The notes below the pieces were generated by a model that saw only the letters and a list, made by a program, of their open reading frames with translations, made no database searches and was not told the DNA's origin. Positions 48,841-57,676 of a DNA stretch of 64,000 nt are shown here, piece by piece. The stretch spans positions 1-64,000 of the forward strand of contig NZ_JALIFO010000009.1 in the NCBI RefSeq assembly GCF_022867805.1. Direction: 5' to 3'. Every line of letters starts with the position of its first letter. Positions within the stretch are counted from its first letter, which is position 1. A program made the translations under genes and the position numbers. Source of the DNA: Cuneatibacter sp. NSJ-177. Lineage in GTDB: Bacteria; Bacillota; Clostridia; Lachnospirales; Lachnospiraceae.

Positions 48841-51429
48841 TTACCCCTGCTTTCCCCGGCTGCCCGGCATGTTCTCTTGCCGGAGACAATCCGGTTCCAG
48901 GGGCGCGCCTTCCCATTTCTCCACCCGGACGGTCACCGTATTCCAGGGGGATTGTCCCTCGCCGCAGAGCCTTCCAGGGGAAAGCACGTTGGCGTTTCCC
49001 CCCTCGTCGATTCCCGCCTCGTTCATTTTCGTCCAGGCGCCCTGCCCTATTAGAATGACACCGGGGATCACCAGAGGCGACGCGCTGACCCGGCGCAGAA
49101 TCTTTCCATAAGGATTTTCGATTAATACCGTGTCCTCGGAATGGATTCCCCTCTCTTTGGCGTCGTCTTCATTCATCATTGCCTCATTGGGAAAAAGTTC
49201 CCGCAGCACCGGCACATTGTCAAAGGCCTGATGGGCCCGGCGGATATGATGAATGCTGATTAGCTGAAACGGGTAGGCGCCCGGCCGCCCCTCGCTGCGG
49301 GTCGATTCGTAGCCGTCCCGGCTGGCCCGGTACTTGGCCACCAGGTCGATGGGCGTCAAGCCGAATTCCTCGTATTTCTTCACCAAGGAAGGGCAGCAGA
49401 TCTCAAAACGTCCGGACTCGGTCTGAATCGGATGGGTTTGGGGATCCCGGATAAAATCCGCGTACTCCACGTAGCCGAAAGGATCTCCCGGCGTCCGCTT
49501 CACCTGATAGACACCGGTCTTTCGAAACTCCTTCCAGGGAATCCTGCCTTTCTGAGGCTTTCCCTCCACGCCCAGCCCGCGGATATCTTCTTCCGTAAAA
49601 GTGAGAAGGGTCTCATAGCGGGATCCGTCCTCACAGATCACCTCCGCTCCGGAAAGCTCATTGTAAACGATTTGCCGGTCGGACAGCGGCCGGACCAGCT
49701 TGGGGTCCACGCCCCACCGCTTGCACAGCTCCTCCTCCATCCACAGATCATCCCGGCATTCAAAGAGGGGATCCGTCACCTTTGAGGAAAAAATCAGGAG
49801 TTCCCGGTTGGTCTGGGGCATAACGGCCCCAAAACGTTCCCAAAGAGAAGTGGCGGGCAGCACCACATCCGAATACTGGCAGTCGCACGTCATCTGTAAA
49901 TCACTGGCCACGGCGAACTCGACCTTCCGGTATGCCTGAACCGCCTTGTTAAAATCCGGGGACTGGTTCATCCGGCCCCCGTCCCCGATCTTCCAGATCA
50001 TGCGGATATCAATGGGCACCTCGCCGTCCTCAAAATGGGTATGCCTGCCGGTCAGGATGGCATCCCACATTTCTCCCATGGCGATTCCATAATATTTGCC
50101 CCGTTCATACCGTCCCGCGCCGAGACTCCCGCCGCCGCGGGGTTGTTCGCAGATGGGATTTTCCGGCAGTGTAAACCCTTTGCTTCCGGGCCGCACCAAA
50201 GCCGGTCCGCCAAAGATCATATTGCCTGCGGAGGCCCCGGCCGAGACCTCGGCCCCGGAAAATCCCACGTTTCCCGTCATCCATCCCACGGTGAAAAACG
50301 CCTGGGCAAAACGTCCGCCTTCATAGGTCCGGGCCGGAGCAAAACTGCTCTTTAACGTCATGGGTTTCACGGTTCCCATGTCCCGCGCCAGACTGCGGAT
50401 CATGTCCGCGGGCGTGCCGCAGATCTCCGCCGCCCATTCCGGTGTTTTCGGAACCTGATCATAGGTGCCCAGCACGTAATCCCGGAAATTTTCTTTTGGA
50501 TCCACTCCTTTCGGCATATGCTCCGCGTCAAATCCCAGGCAGTAGGTATCCAAAAAATGCTGATCCTGCCAGCCGTTTTGGATCAGCTCATAAGCCACAG
50601 CCAAAAGAAGAGCCGTATCCGTCCCAGGGCGGACCGGAATCCATTCATCCGCCAAAGCCTGGGCCGTGGGCGTATACCAACTGTCCACCACAATCACTTT
50701 TGCCCCGGCCTGTTTCGCCAGGGCGTAATGATAGGTCACATTTCCCGCCTGGCTCCAAGCCGAATTGACCGCCCACAGGACAATCAGCTTAGCGTTCCGC
50801 ACCTCAAAACGGTCGCTGGTGTCCAGGATCCCCAAAGACCACTCTCCCTTCATCTGATTGGCCACCACGGGAAAACCGCCCTGGGACGCCTGCCCCCAGG
50901 TGGTCACACAGCCGCCGTAGGCGTTTAAAGCCGCCCCGTAATACAGGCCGGGCGCCACGTTCCGCAGCTCATACCCGGTCGCCAGAATGGAACGATTTCC
51001 ATAGGTTTCTTTGATCCTTGTGGTCTCCGAGGCCACAAGGTCCAAAGCTTCTTCCCAGGAAATCCGGACCCATTCATCCCGCCCCCGCAGAGAGCGGTCC
51101 CCTCCCCCCGGCGCCCAGTGCTTTCTTTTCATCGGATATTTCAGCCGGTCCACCCCAAAGACAAGCTGACGCAAGGACCGGCCCCTGGCGCAGCCTCTTT
51201 GCTGGGGAAAATCCGGGCTGTCCGGATGCAGGTCATCCGTCTTCTGTCTCCGAACCCTTCCCTGCTCCACGTAGGACCGGTTCACGCAGCGGCCCCCGCA
51301 GGCGAAAAAGCAAGCGTGCGTAACCCATTTTCCCGATTCCGCATTGGCCGCGCTTTCTCCCCTCGGCCTCGTGATTGCCTCCGCCTCTTTCAGCCATCGA
51401 TTTCTGTTTTCTTCTTTTCTCTCCATCAT
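48841..51429 (-). CDS. DMSO-reductase-family molybdopterin oxidoreductase, cytoplasmic type
   Basis: An 862-residue bis-MGD enzyme. The N-terminal [4Fe-4S] motif is CFFACGGRC with a later Cys in RGCARGRSLRQLVFGVDRL; WGQAS aligns with the GDYS of DmsA, so Ser is the probable Mo ligand. The MGD-binding segments include VDSWYTPTAQALADEWIPVRPGTD and, near the C terminus, HHIRRAHQAFDNVPVL. No twin-arginine signal is present (the N terminus is very charged but has no RRxFLK), so it should stay in the cytosol. It resembles DmsA in domain order, but substrates of such soluble relatives range from sulfoxides to hydroxylated aromatics. It is co-encoded with a TRAP importer. Confidence 0.88.
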   Translation of the reverse strand: MMERKEENRNRWLKEAEAITRPRGESAANAESGKWVTHACFFACGGRCVNRSYVEQGRVRRQKTDDLHPDSPDFPQQRGCARGRSLRQLVFGVDRLKYPMKRKHWAPGGGDRSLRGRDEWVRISWEEALDLVASETTRIKETYGNRSILATGYELRNVAPGLYYGAALNAYGGCVTTWGQASQGGFPVVANQMKGEWSLGILDTSDRFEVRNAKLIVLWAVNSAWSQAGNVTYHYALAKQAGAKVIVVDSWYTPTAQALADEWIPVRPGTDTALLLAVAYELIQNGWQDQHFLDTYCLGFDAEHMPKGVDPKENFRDYVLGTYDQVPKTPEWAAEICGTPADMIRSLARDMGTVKPMTLKSSFAPARTYEGGRFAQAFFTVGWMTGNVGFSGAEVSAGASAGNMIFGGPALVRPGSKGFTLPENPICEQPRGGGSLGAGRYERGKYYGIAMGEMWDAILTGRHTHFEDGEVPIDIRMIWKIGDGGRMNQSPDFNKAVQAYRKVEFAVASDLQMTCDCQYSDVVLPATSLWERFGAVMPQTNRELLIFSSKVTDPLFECRDDLWMEEELCKRWGVDPKLVRPLSDRQIVYNELSGAEVICEDGSRYETLLTFTEEDIRGLGVEGKPQKGRIPWKEFRKTGVYQVKRTPGDPFGYVEYADFIRDPQTHPIQTESGRFEICCPSLVKKYEEFGLTPIDLVAKYRASRDGYESTRSEGRPGAYPFQLISIHHIRRAHQAFDNVPVLRELFPNEAMMNEDDAKERGIHSEDTVLIENPYGKILRRVSASPLVIPGVILIGQGAWTKMNEAGIDEGGNANVLSPGRLCGEGQSPWNTVTVRVEKWEGAPLEPDCLRQENMPGSRGKQG

Positions 51430-51493
51430 GCCCTCAAATCAGAATAAAAAATGTCTGCCTCCCAAGCGGAGTATACTTTTCACTGGAAAATAG

Positions 51494-51526
51494 CAGGCGG
51501 CTACCATGCCCATAGCCGCCCGCCTG
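51494..51526 (-). other. Intra-operon hairpin between dctP and the reductase gene
   Basis: CAGGCGGCTA (51494-51503) pairs with TAGCCGCCcGCCTG (51513-51526) with one bulge. On the leftward strand it is followed by CTATTTTCC. It probably partly ends transcription or protects the binding-protein mRNA, so that the TRAP receptor is made in excess. Confidence 0.55.
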
Positions 51527-51564
51527 TAATGATCCTGTCTGGTTCTTCGTTCCGAAATGACCTC

Positions 51565-52644
51565 TTATTTTGCGGTTGCCGCGCTCAATAGATCGTAGAG
51601 CTGTTTGCAGTCATCGGAGGCGTTTGCCAACCACTCTTCTTTCATACCTGTCACCGATTCTTTAAAAGCGGCCTTGTCCACGTCGTTGATCTCCACGCCG
51701 GAATCCTTCATTGCCTGAAGTTCGGACTCCATGGCAGCAGGCCAAAGCTCGGTGTTCCAATATTTCTCCGCCTCCTTGCAGGCTTCCTTCACCTGAGCCT
51801 GGAGGTCGGACGGCATACCGTCAAACGTGTTTTTGCTGATCAGCAGACAGTCGGCAATGATAAACTGCTCGGTCAGAGAATAGTATTTCGCCACTTCATT
51901 CATCATATTGGCCGTAATAATCGGCGCTGAGTTCTCCAGGCCGTCCACGGTCCCCTGCTGGAGAGCCGTATATGTCTCGCTCCATGCCATCGGAGTCGCA
52001 ATGCCTCCCATCGCGTTGATCGCTGCGGCCAGTGTGGAGTCCTGCATGACACGGATCTTTAATCCCGCCATATCCGCAGGTGTATTCACCGCATGTTTGG
52101 AATTCAGGATACTCCGGGAACCGATATCCATGTACATCAAAGGAATCATGCCGATTGCGGCCAGTTTTTCTTCTACAAAAGCTCCGACTTCATCCGAATT
52201 TAACACTTGGATCAACTGATCCGTATCTTCAAACAGATACGGCAGGGAGAAGGTTCCCCATACGTCGCCGAAATTTGCGATGTCGGTCAGGGCCGCCACT
52301 GTCATCTCGATGCTCCCGTCCCGCAGCCCTTCCATGGAAGGCACCTTATCCGCCAGCTGGGAGCCCGGATATACTTGGACTTCCACCGCGCCGCCGGTGC
52401 GCTCTTTCACCAGCTCCGCCAGTTTGGCATAGCCGTCGGCCTGGGTTCCGGTGGCGGGCGCGCTGACCGAAAGCTTCAGCGTAAACTGGACATCTCCGCC
52501 GGCAGCCGCCGTTCCTGCCGCAGCCGTACCCGCAGGCCCGGCGGATGCCGGAGCTGTCGTGGGATCCGCGCTCCCTGATCCGCAGGCAGTCATGCTCAGA
52601 GCCATCATCGCCGCAAGTCCCCATGCAAGAATTTTTTTCTTCAT
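51565..52644 (-). CDS. dctP: TRAP transporter substrate-binding lipoprotein (DctP)
   Basis: A 359-residue extracytoplasmic receptor. The signal peptide ends in the lipobox MTAC, then a low-complexity Pro/Ala/Gly linker. The DctP fold shows KLAELVKERTGGAVEVQVYPGSQLAD, GLKIRVMQDSTLAAAINAMGGIATPM (with the conserved Arg that binds the substrate carboxylate) and AWSETYTALQQGTVDGLENS. It should bind an organic acid and deliver it to DctQM. It lies in one operon with the molybdo-reductase, so the reductase substrate or a related acid may be the ligand. Confidence 0.92.
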   Translation of the reverse strand: MKKKILAWGLAAMMALSMTACGSGSADPTTAPASAGPAGTAAAGTAAAGGDVQFTLKLSVSAPATGTQADGYAKLAELVKERTGGAVEVQVYPGSQLADKVPSMEGLRDGSIEMTVAALTDIANFGDVWGTFSLPYLFEDTDQLIQVLNSDEVGAFVEEKLAAIGMIPLMYMDIGSRSILNSKHAVNTPADMAGLKIRVMQDSTLAAAINAMGGIATPMAWSETYTALQQGTVDGLENSAPIITANMMNEVAKYYSLTEQFIIADCLLISKNTFDGMPSDLQAQVKEACKEAEKYWNTELWPAAMESELQAMKDSGVEINDVDKAAFKESVTGMKEEWLANASDDCKQLYDLLSAATAK

Positions 52645-52799
52645 CTTTTTTCCCTTTCTTTCTCAGATCTAAGATCTGGTTTTTATCTTTCTTTTTCAGC
52701 AGGAAACCCCTTTCAGCCTTCCTGTTGAATGAAAACGTTTCCGTGAACCGCCGCAGGCATAAAATCGGGACGCCTGTGGTCTTCCGAAATGAACCTGTA

Positions 52800-54101
52800 T
52801 TACACATACCCCAGCATCCGCGGGATAAAGAGCACGATCTCCGGCAGATAAGTCACCAGCATCAAAACCACCAGCTCACCGGCTACATAGGGCAGAACAG
52901 CCTTCGCCCCCTTTTCCACCGGCAGGTCGGCAATGTTGCAGCCGATAAAAAGGCAGAGCCCCAGAGGAGGCGTCGCGGTTCCCATGGCCATATTTAGAGT
53001 CATAATCACACCGAAGTGAATCGGATCGACGCCGAGGGCTGTGGCAATCGGCACCAAAATCGGAGCAAAGATGACAATGCTGGCGCCGCCGTCCATAAAC
53101 ATTCCCATGATCAGCAGCAGGATATTGACCATCAGCAGGAAGACATATTTGGAATCGGAGATTGCCATAAAAGCATTTGCCAAAATCGTCGGCACTTGCA
53201 GCGCGGTGAACACATATCCCACCAGTTTGGCCACGCCGATGATCAGCAAAGTGCTGGCTGTCGTGACCACGGCATTTTTCAGCATTTGAAGCATATTTTT
53301 CCAGGTAATGTTCCGGTAAATCACCAGGCCGACAAAGAGGGCGTAGGCCACGGCCACCGCGGCCGCCTCCGTCGGGGTGCAGATGCCTCCCATGATTCCG
53401 CCCACGATAATGACCGGCATCAGCAGCGGAAAGATCGAGTCCTTGGTGATGGCCCATTTCTCTTCCCGCGTGTATTTCATCTTCCGGCGCGGGAAATGTT
53501 TCCGGCGATCCTGCAAAAACACCACGGTCATCAAGCCCAGGCCAAGCAGTACGCCAGGAAGTATCCCTCCCATAAACAGACCGCCGATGGAGGCTCCCAC
53601 GCTGCACCCGTACAGGATCATCATAATACTGGGAGGAATCACCGGGCCGCAGCTGGATGCGCAGGCGGACACGGCCACCGCCGTTTCCTTCGGATACCCT
53701 TCCCTCACCATGGCGGGAATCATATTTCCGCCGACGCAGGCTGTGGTCGCCTGGGCCGAACCGGTGATGCCGCCGAAAAACATGCTGGTCAGCACGGTCG
53801 TCTGCGCCAAGCTGGCCGGCATCCGGCCGATCAGCATGGAAGCGAACCGCACCAGCCGGTCAGTAATCCCGGAGGTATTCATAATCTCACCGGCCAGAAT
53901 AAAAAGCGGTACCGCCAACTGCGCGTAAGCGCTGATGCCGCTGTAGACATTTTTGGCGATAACCGGCCAGGAAATCCCCGCCAGACCGGCATTGCTGGTC
54001 ATGATCAGCCCCAGGGTACCGGTAAGACCCAGCGCCACAAAGACCGGCAGGCCAAGCAGCATCGTAACTACAATCACTAAAAGTAAACCAACTCCACCCA
54101 T
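52800..54101 (-). CDS. dctM: TRAP transporter large permease (DctM)
   Basis: A 433-residue, roughly twelve-helix Na+-coupled channel subunit. DctM features include VPLFILAGEIMNTSGITDRLVRFA, GGITGSAQATTACVGGNMIPAM, SCGPVIPPSIMMILYG and the late MTLNMAMGTATPPLGLCLF. The start at 54101 is preferred because the upstream extension to 54158 is charged and lacks a ribosome site. The dctQ gene lies 145 bases upstream; dctP follows. Confidence 0.93.
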   Translation of the reverse strand: MGGVGLLLVIVVTMLLGLPVFVALGLTGTLGLIMTSNAGLAGISWPVIAKNVYSGISAYAQLAVPLFILAGEIMNTSGITDRLVRFASMLIGRMPASLAQTTVLTSMFFGGITGSAQATTACVGGNMIPAMVREGYPKETAVAVSACASSCGPVIPPSIMMILYGCSVGASIGGLFMGGILPGVLLGLGLMTVVFLQDRRKHFPRRKMKYTREEKWAITKDSIFPLLMPVIIVGGIMGGICTPTEAAAVAVAYALFVGLVIYRNITWKNMLQMLKNAVVTTASTLLIIGVAKLVGYVFTALQVPTILANAFMAISDSKYVFLLMVNILLLIMGMFMDGGASIVIFAPILVPIATALGVDPIHFGVIMTLNMAMGTATPPLGLCLFIGCNIADLPVEKGAKAVLPYVAGELVVLMLVTYLPEIVLFIPRMLGYV

Positions 54102-54246
54102 GAATTTTTCCTCTTCTCCTTTCCGTAACGACGCCCGTTTATCCGGCATCCGGGCCACCCGAATGGGAGACCCCTATCTTCATTCCTCTCTTCTGATTCC
54201 TCTTTTCAAATCCAAGAGTCAGCCGTCCCCGCGCACTTGATCCGGC

Positions 54247-54735
54247 TTACAAGGTCTTTTTCACAGAGGAAAAGTCTTCCCGGATCCGCACCGCCGTATC
54301 CTTCCCGAACTCGTAAAGCATCAAAATTCCGCCTAAAGGCAGGATGCCATAAACGTATGTCATGGGGATCCGCAAGATCGATGTGGTCAGGCCCGCAGAG
54401 TTCTTCATCAGCATCACTCCGCTGTAAGTGAAGACCAGCAAAAAGATCAGCACCACAACTTGAATTGCGCTCCGAAGAGCCAGGCGTCCGGCCCTGGGAA
54501 GCACGTTCAGTACCAAGGTCATCTCTGTATGCTTCCGGAAACGGAAGCACAGGGCTCCTCCCATCATCACCAACAGGACAAAGAGATTGACGACCACCTC
54601 ATCGGCCCAGAGGATCCCTTTGTTCAAAACATAGCGGGCAATCACCGTGGCAAAAACCAGGGCGGCGATACATGCCATGGCAATGCTCCCGATCACCAGC
54701 TCGATCCCATAAATAACGGCATCTACCCTTTTCAT
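54247..54735 (-). CDS. dctQ: TRAP transporter small permease (DctQ)
   Basis: A 162-residue, four-helix membrane protein. YVLNKGILWADEVVVNLFVLLVMMGGALCFRFRKHTEMTLV is the classic DctQ core. It is the first gene of a ~9-kb leftward operon running to moeA. The start at 54735 follows AAGGAG; the frame to 54762 is not needed. The promoter and LysR-type box lie just upstream at 54815-54876. Confidence 0.9.
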   Translation of the reverse strand: MKRVDAVIYGIELVIGSIAMACIAALVFATVIARYVLNKGILWADEVVVNLFVLLVMMGGALCFRFRKHTEMTLVLNVLPRAGRLALRSAIQVVVLIFLLVFTYSGVMLMKNSAGLTTSILRIPMTYVYGILPLGGILMLYEFGKDTAVRIREDFSSVKKTL

Positions 54736-54814
54736 ACCTTTCTCCTTCTCAGCATTTCTCATCCCCTAACCCTTTTGGTTCGGGATGGCTTCTCTTCTTT
54801 CCAGATTTAACTTT

Positions 54815-54876
54815 ATCATATTTTTCTCAACGGATTGATTCCACTCTATCCCAGTTTTAATAGCCTGGAGGCTATT
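54815..54876 (-). promoter_or_regulatory. TRAP-reductase operon promoter with LysR-type box
   Basis: The palindrome AATAGCC-TGGA-GGCTATT (54859-54876, ATA-N-TAT form, preceded by TTTT) lies 15 bases upstream of TGGAAT (54843-54838), which is 17 bp from TATGAT (54820-54815) on the leftward strand. The -35 is weak, as expected for an activator-dependent promoter. The same box and spacings recur before the oxidoreductase at 57318. Confidence 0.7.
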
Positions 54877-54903
54877 GCACTTTTTCTGCGTTTTGACTAT
54901 AAT
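54875..54903 (+). promoter_or_regulatory. lysR promoter overlapping the LysR box
   Basis: TTGCAC (54875-54880), 17 bp, TATAAT (54898-54903). The -35 shares two bases with the right arm of the LysR-type palindrome, so bound LysR would repress its own gene while activating the divergent operon. The 5' leader is about 250 bases (54910-55162), with short hairpins but no gene I can support. Confidence 0.65.
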
Positions 54904-55162
54904 GAAAAATATCTGCTTCGCAGCTATTTTTGCCCAAACGGAGCGAAGCGGAGTTCGGGCTTCCCGTCCTTTTTTTAATAACCAAAACGGCTCCCAAGGA
55001 TTCTTCCGGCGGCTTCCTCAAAAATGCTTGCGCGAAGCTTTGCAACAAGCGTGCGGTTACCGGCAGCGGAATCCTGGATTTCAAAAAAAGCACAGGCGAA
55101 GTTCACCGGCGCTTTTCATCTGGTTTTGCTGAGTTTTCTACAACGAAAAGGAATAAAAAACC

Positions 55163-56062
55163 ATGACTCTCTTACAGCTTTCTTATTTCTGTACCGTAGC
55201 CCATCATCTGAATTTCAATCAGGCGGCCCGCGAACTCTATGTGGCCCAGCCTACCTTAAGCAAATCCATCGCTTCTTTGGAAAAAGAACTGGGATTCTAT
55301 CTCTTCGAGCGAAGAGGAAAACATGTAGAACTGACGAAATATGGAGAAATGTACTACAAACAGATTCGGGAAGCCCTGGATCTCATTGAGAAAGCCACCG
55401 GTTCCGTGAAGCAGATGGCCCAGGAAAATTCCGGCCATATCGACATCGCTTACAACCCGCCTTTTGCCCAGGGATTTGTGCCGGACTTTGTCAGCGAGTT
55501 TTTGGCCCAGGAAAAGGAGCACCGAGTTACCGTTCAATTCAATCAGGCCTCCTCCTCCAAGATCGTGACCGGCCTTCTAAACGGAAGTTATGATGTTGGT
55601 TTTTGTACCCTGATCCCCAACATCCCGGAGCTCACCTTTCTGCCTCTGATGTCGGAAAAAATGGTTGTGATCGTCCCCTCCCGCCATCCTTTGGCCGGAA
55701 AAAGGCGGATTCGCCTGGCGGAATTGGCTCCCTATCCCTTTATCAAGTATATACCGGAGGCGGGCCTCCACCCGATTGTGGACCAGTATCTAAACGACGC
55801 CTTCCTCCGCGTGGAAACCCGCTGTATGGCCCCGGACGAGAGAAGTATCGCCGCTCTGGTGGCCTCCGGCTCCGGCGTCTCCCTGGTCGCGAAAGTTCCG
55901 GCTCTGGACGCTTTCGACCTGCATCAAATCGAAGTCACGGAACCGGAATGCCGGAGGACTGTCTATTTGGTTTATCACACCAACCGCTATCTGACGCCTG
56001 CTGTCCAGCGTTTCCTCTCCTTCATCCGGCGCAAATCCCGCGAGACCTGGCCTCAGCCATAA
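55163..56062 (+). CDS. LysR-family transcriptional regulator
   Basis: A 299-residue LysR regulator. The N-terminal helix-turn-helix (about 1-60) reads LNFNQAARELYVAQPTLSKSIASLEKELGFYLFERRGKHVELT. The effector domain (about 90-295) starts GHIDIAYNPPFAQGFVPDFVSEF and includes VIVPSRHPLAGKRRI. LysR proteins bind a small-molecule inducer and act at palindromic boxes. Such boxes occur at 54859-54876 and 57433-57450, before the TRAP-reductase operon and the FAD oxidoreductase. AAAGGAA precedes the start. The gene is convergent with the oxidoreductase, 5 bases between stops. Confidence 0.92.
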   Translation: MTLLQLSYFCTVAHHLNFNQAARELYVAQPTLSKSIASLEKELGFYLFERRGKHVELTKYGEMYYKQIREALDLIEKATGSVKQMAQENSGHIDIAYNPPFAQGFVPDFVSEFLAQEKEHRVTVQFNQASSSKIVTGLLNGSYDVGFCTLIPNIPELTFLPLMSEKMVVIVPSRHPLAGKRRIRLAELAPYPFIKYIPEAGLHPIVDQYLNDAFLRVETRCMAPDERSIAALVASGSGVSLVAKVPALDAFDLHQIEVTEPECRRTVYLVYHTNRYLTPAVQRFLSFIRRKSRETWPQP

Positions 56063-56067
56063 ATGTC

Positions 56068-57318
56068 TCAGACTATATGCTTCTCAAGCCACACGCTTTG
56101 AATCCGCTTTTTCCCGGCATCGGAGGAAAAACCATAAAACCCGGACTGGCTTGCATGGCGCAGCTTGGCCGCGCTCCAGTCTCCCCCCATCCCCCGGCGG
56201 ATCAGATACTCCCAGATCCCGCCGTGATCCAGGTTCCCGGCCAATTGGACAGAAACGATCGTCCCTTCCCTGCGGACGATCCGGCCATATTCCCCGCCAT
56301 CCTTCCAGACAATCTCCTCCTCGCTGCCAATCGGAGCGGAAACGTCCCCCAGAGCCATGGCCGGAAGTCCAAAAAAATTCATTGTATTTTTTGCCAAAGT
56401 TTCATTCTTATAACGCTCCCGCAAGCCCAGCATATTTCTGGCCGCCGTCCGTCCTTGCAGAGCAGCCGAAGCCCAGGTGCCGGACAGACCAGTCACATCC
56501 CCGGCGGCAAAGATATCCGGAACGGAAGTTTCCAGATACTCATTCACAGCGATTCCTTTCCCTGTTGCTATACCGGAACCGTTGAGAAATGCCGCCGACG
56601 GCGTCACTCCGGCCGCGGCCACCACAAAATCACAGGGAATCTCTTCCCCATCCGCCATGATCAGCCCGGTAATCCTTCCTCCTTCGCCCTGCACCGTACG
56701 GACTACGCTCTGTCCCAAAAGAAGTCTTGCCCCGGCCTGCCGGAAACGAGTTTCATAAAGCCCGGAAACCGTCTCGTCCGACTGACGCGGGATAATCCGG
56801 GGGGACCGGCCGTTGACCGTCACATCCAGCCCGCGCCGGATCAGACCATAGGCTGCGTCCATACCGGACAGTCCGGTCCCCACCACGAAAGCCCGGCGGC
56901 CGCTTTGGCATGCCAAAAGGATCGCCTCCGCGTCTCTCAAATCCCGAAAACCAAATACATTGGGAGCTTCCGCAAAGCCCGGCGTGGGCGGGATGCGGGA
57001 TACCGCGCCGGAGGCCACCAACAATTTGTCATAAGGATAGACGCCCTTCTCTGTCGCCACAGTTTTTTCCCGCGGACATACCGCCTTCACCGGGCATTCG
57101 GGATGATGCCGAATGTCCCAGCGCTCAAAAAAATCCGGATCCACAAAACGCAGGCGCGCCGGGTTCCGCTCCCCGCTGACATACTGGTGCAGCATACAGC
57201 GGGAATACGCCCCCATGTCCCCGGAAAACACATGGATCGTCCCCTTCGGGTCTCTCTGTCTCAGCTCTCTCGCCGCCTGGATCCCGGCGGCTCCGCTTCC
57301 AATAATGATGTAATTCAC
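56068..57318 (-). CDS. NAD(P)/FAD-dependent oxidoreductase (Nox/NirB-like)
   Basis: A 416-residue flavoprotein of the pyridine-nucleotide-disulfide class. The FAD Rossmann motif GSGAAG is at 7-12, AYSRCMLHQY holds Cys41 at the place of the redox Cys of NADH oxidases and the PYSR-type loop of NirB-like reductases, a second Rossmann fold has FVVGTGLSGMDAA, and the FAD end is VPDIFAAGDVTG. The start codon is GTG at 57318 with GGGAGG upstream. It probably oxidises NAD(P)H. Its promoter carries the same LysR box as the TRAP-reductase operon, so it may supply electrons to that reductase; this is inference. Confidence 0.85.
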   Translation of the reverse strand: MNYIIIGSGAAGIQAARELRQRDPKGTIHVFSGDMGAYSRCMLHQYVSGERNPARLRFVDPDFFERWDIRHHPECPVKAVCPREKTVATEKGVYPYDKLLVASGAVSRIPPTPGFAEAPNVFGFRDLRDAEAILLACQSGRRAFVVGTGLSGMDAAYGLIRRGLDVTVNGRSPRIIPRQSDETVSGLYETRFRQAGARLLLGQSVVRTVQGEGGRITGLIMADGEEIPCDFVVAAAGVTPSAAFLNGSGIATGKGIAVNEYLETSVPDIFAAGDVTGLSGTWASAALQGRTAARNMLGLRERYKNETLAKNTMNFFGLPAMALGDVSAPIGSEEEIVWKDGGEYGRIVRREGTIVSVQLAGNLDHGGIWEYLIRRGMGGDWSAAKLRHASQSGFYGFSSDAGKKRIQSVWLEKHIV

Positions 57319-57388
57319 CGTTCCTGCCTCCCCGTTCCATCTATCCGATTAAAGGAAAAGACGGAAGATATCGTTTGATCTTAACTAT

Positions 57389-57450
57389 ATCATCCCGTCA
57401 TTGGAATAGAGATTCCACTATGGAGAGATTTTAATAGCTTGGAGGCTATT
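57389..57450 (-). promoter_or_regulatory. Oxidoreductase promoter with LysR-type box
   Basis: The box AATAGCT-TGGA-GGCTATT (57433-57450, preceded by TTTT) differs by one base from that at 54859. It lies 15 bases upstream of TGGAAT (57417-57412), then 17 bp, then GATGAT (57394-57389) on the leftward strand. Box, spacings and hexamers match the TRAP promoter closely. Confidence 0.7.
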
Positions 57451-57504
57451 ACCTGCGATCCGAAACTCCGCGGAATCTATTTTCACGTAATTTTCCCTCC
57501 GATC

Positions 57505-57551
57505 AAAAAAGCTTATCCAGAATGTCCGTTGCCGAACTTCTGAATAAGCTT
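57505..57551 (-). terminator. Terminator after spoVT
   Basis: AAGCTTATcCAGAA (57509-57522) pairs with TTCTGaATAAGCTT (57538-57551) with one mismatch; on the leftward strand it ends in TTTTTT (57510-57505). It lies 126 bases past the spoVT stop. The intervening bases contain no convincing gene. Confidence 0.75.
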
Positions 57552-57676
57552 TCCAGTACCCTTTTCCCAGCCTTCGATTGATCCGGGCAAAGGGTCTTGC
57601 TTTCATTTTCTTCACGGCTGGAAATAGAATTCTGCCCGCCGTCACTGTAAGTTTTGTCTCCGGCGTCCAAACTTCC

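Noticed and set aside
48841-51429. Exported respiratory DMSO reductase
   Set aside because: No twin-arginine signal at the N terminus and no DmsC-like anchor gene in the operon.
57418-57645. 75-codon leftward frame before the oxidoreductase
   Set aside because: It spans the LysR box and the spoVT terminator and has no ribosome site.
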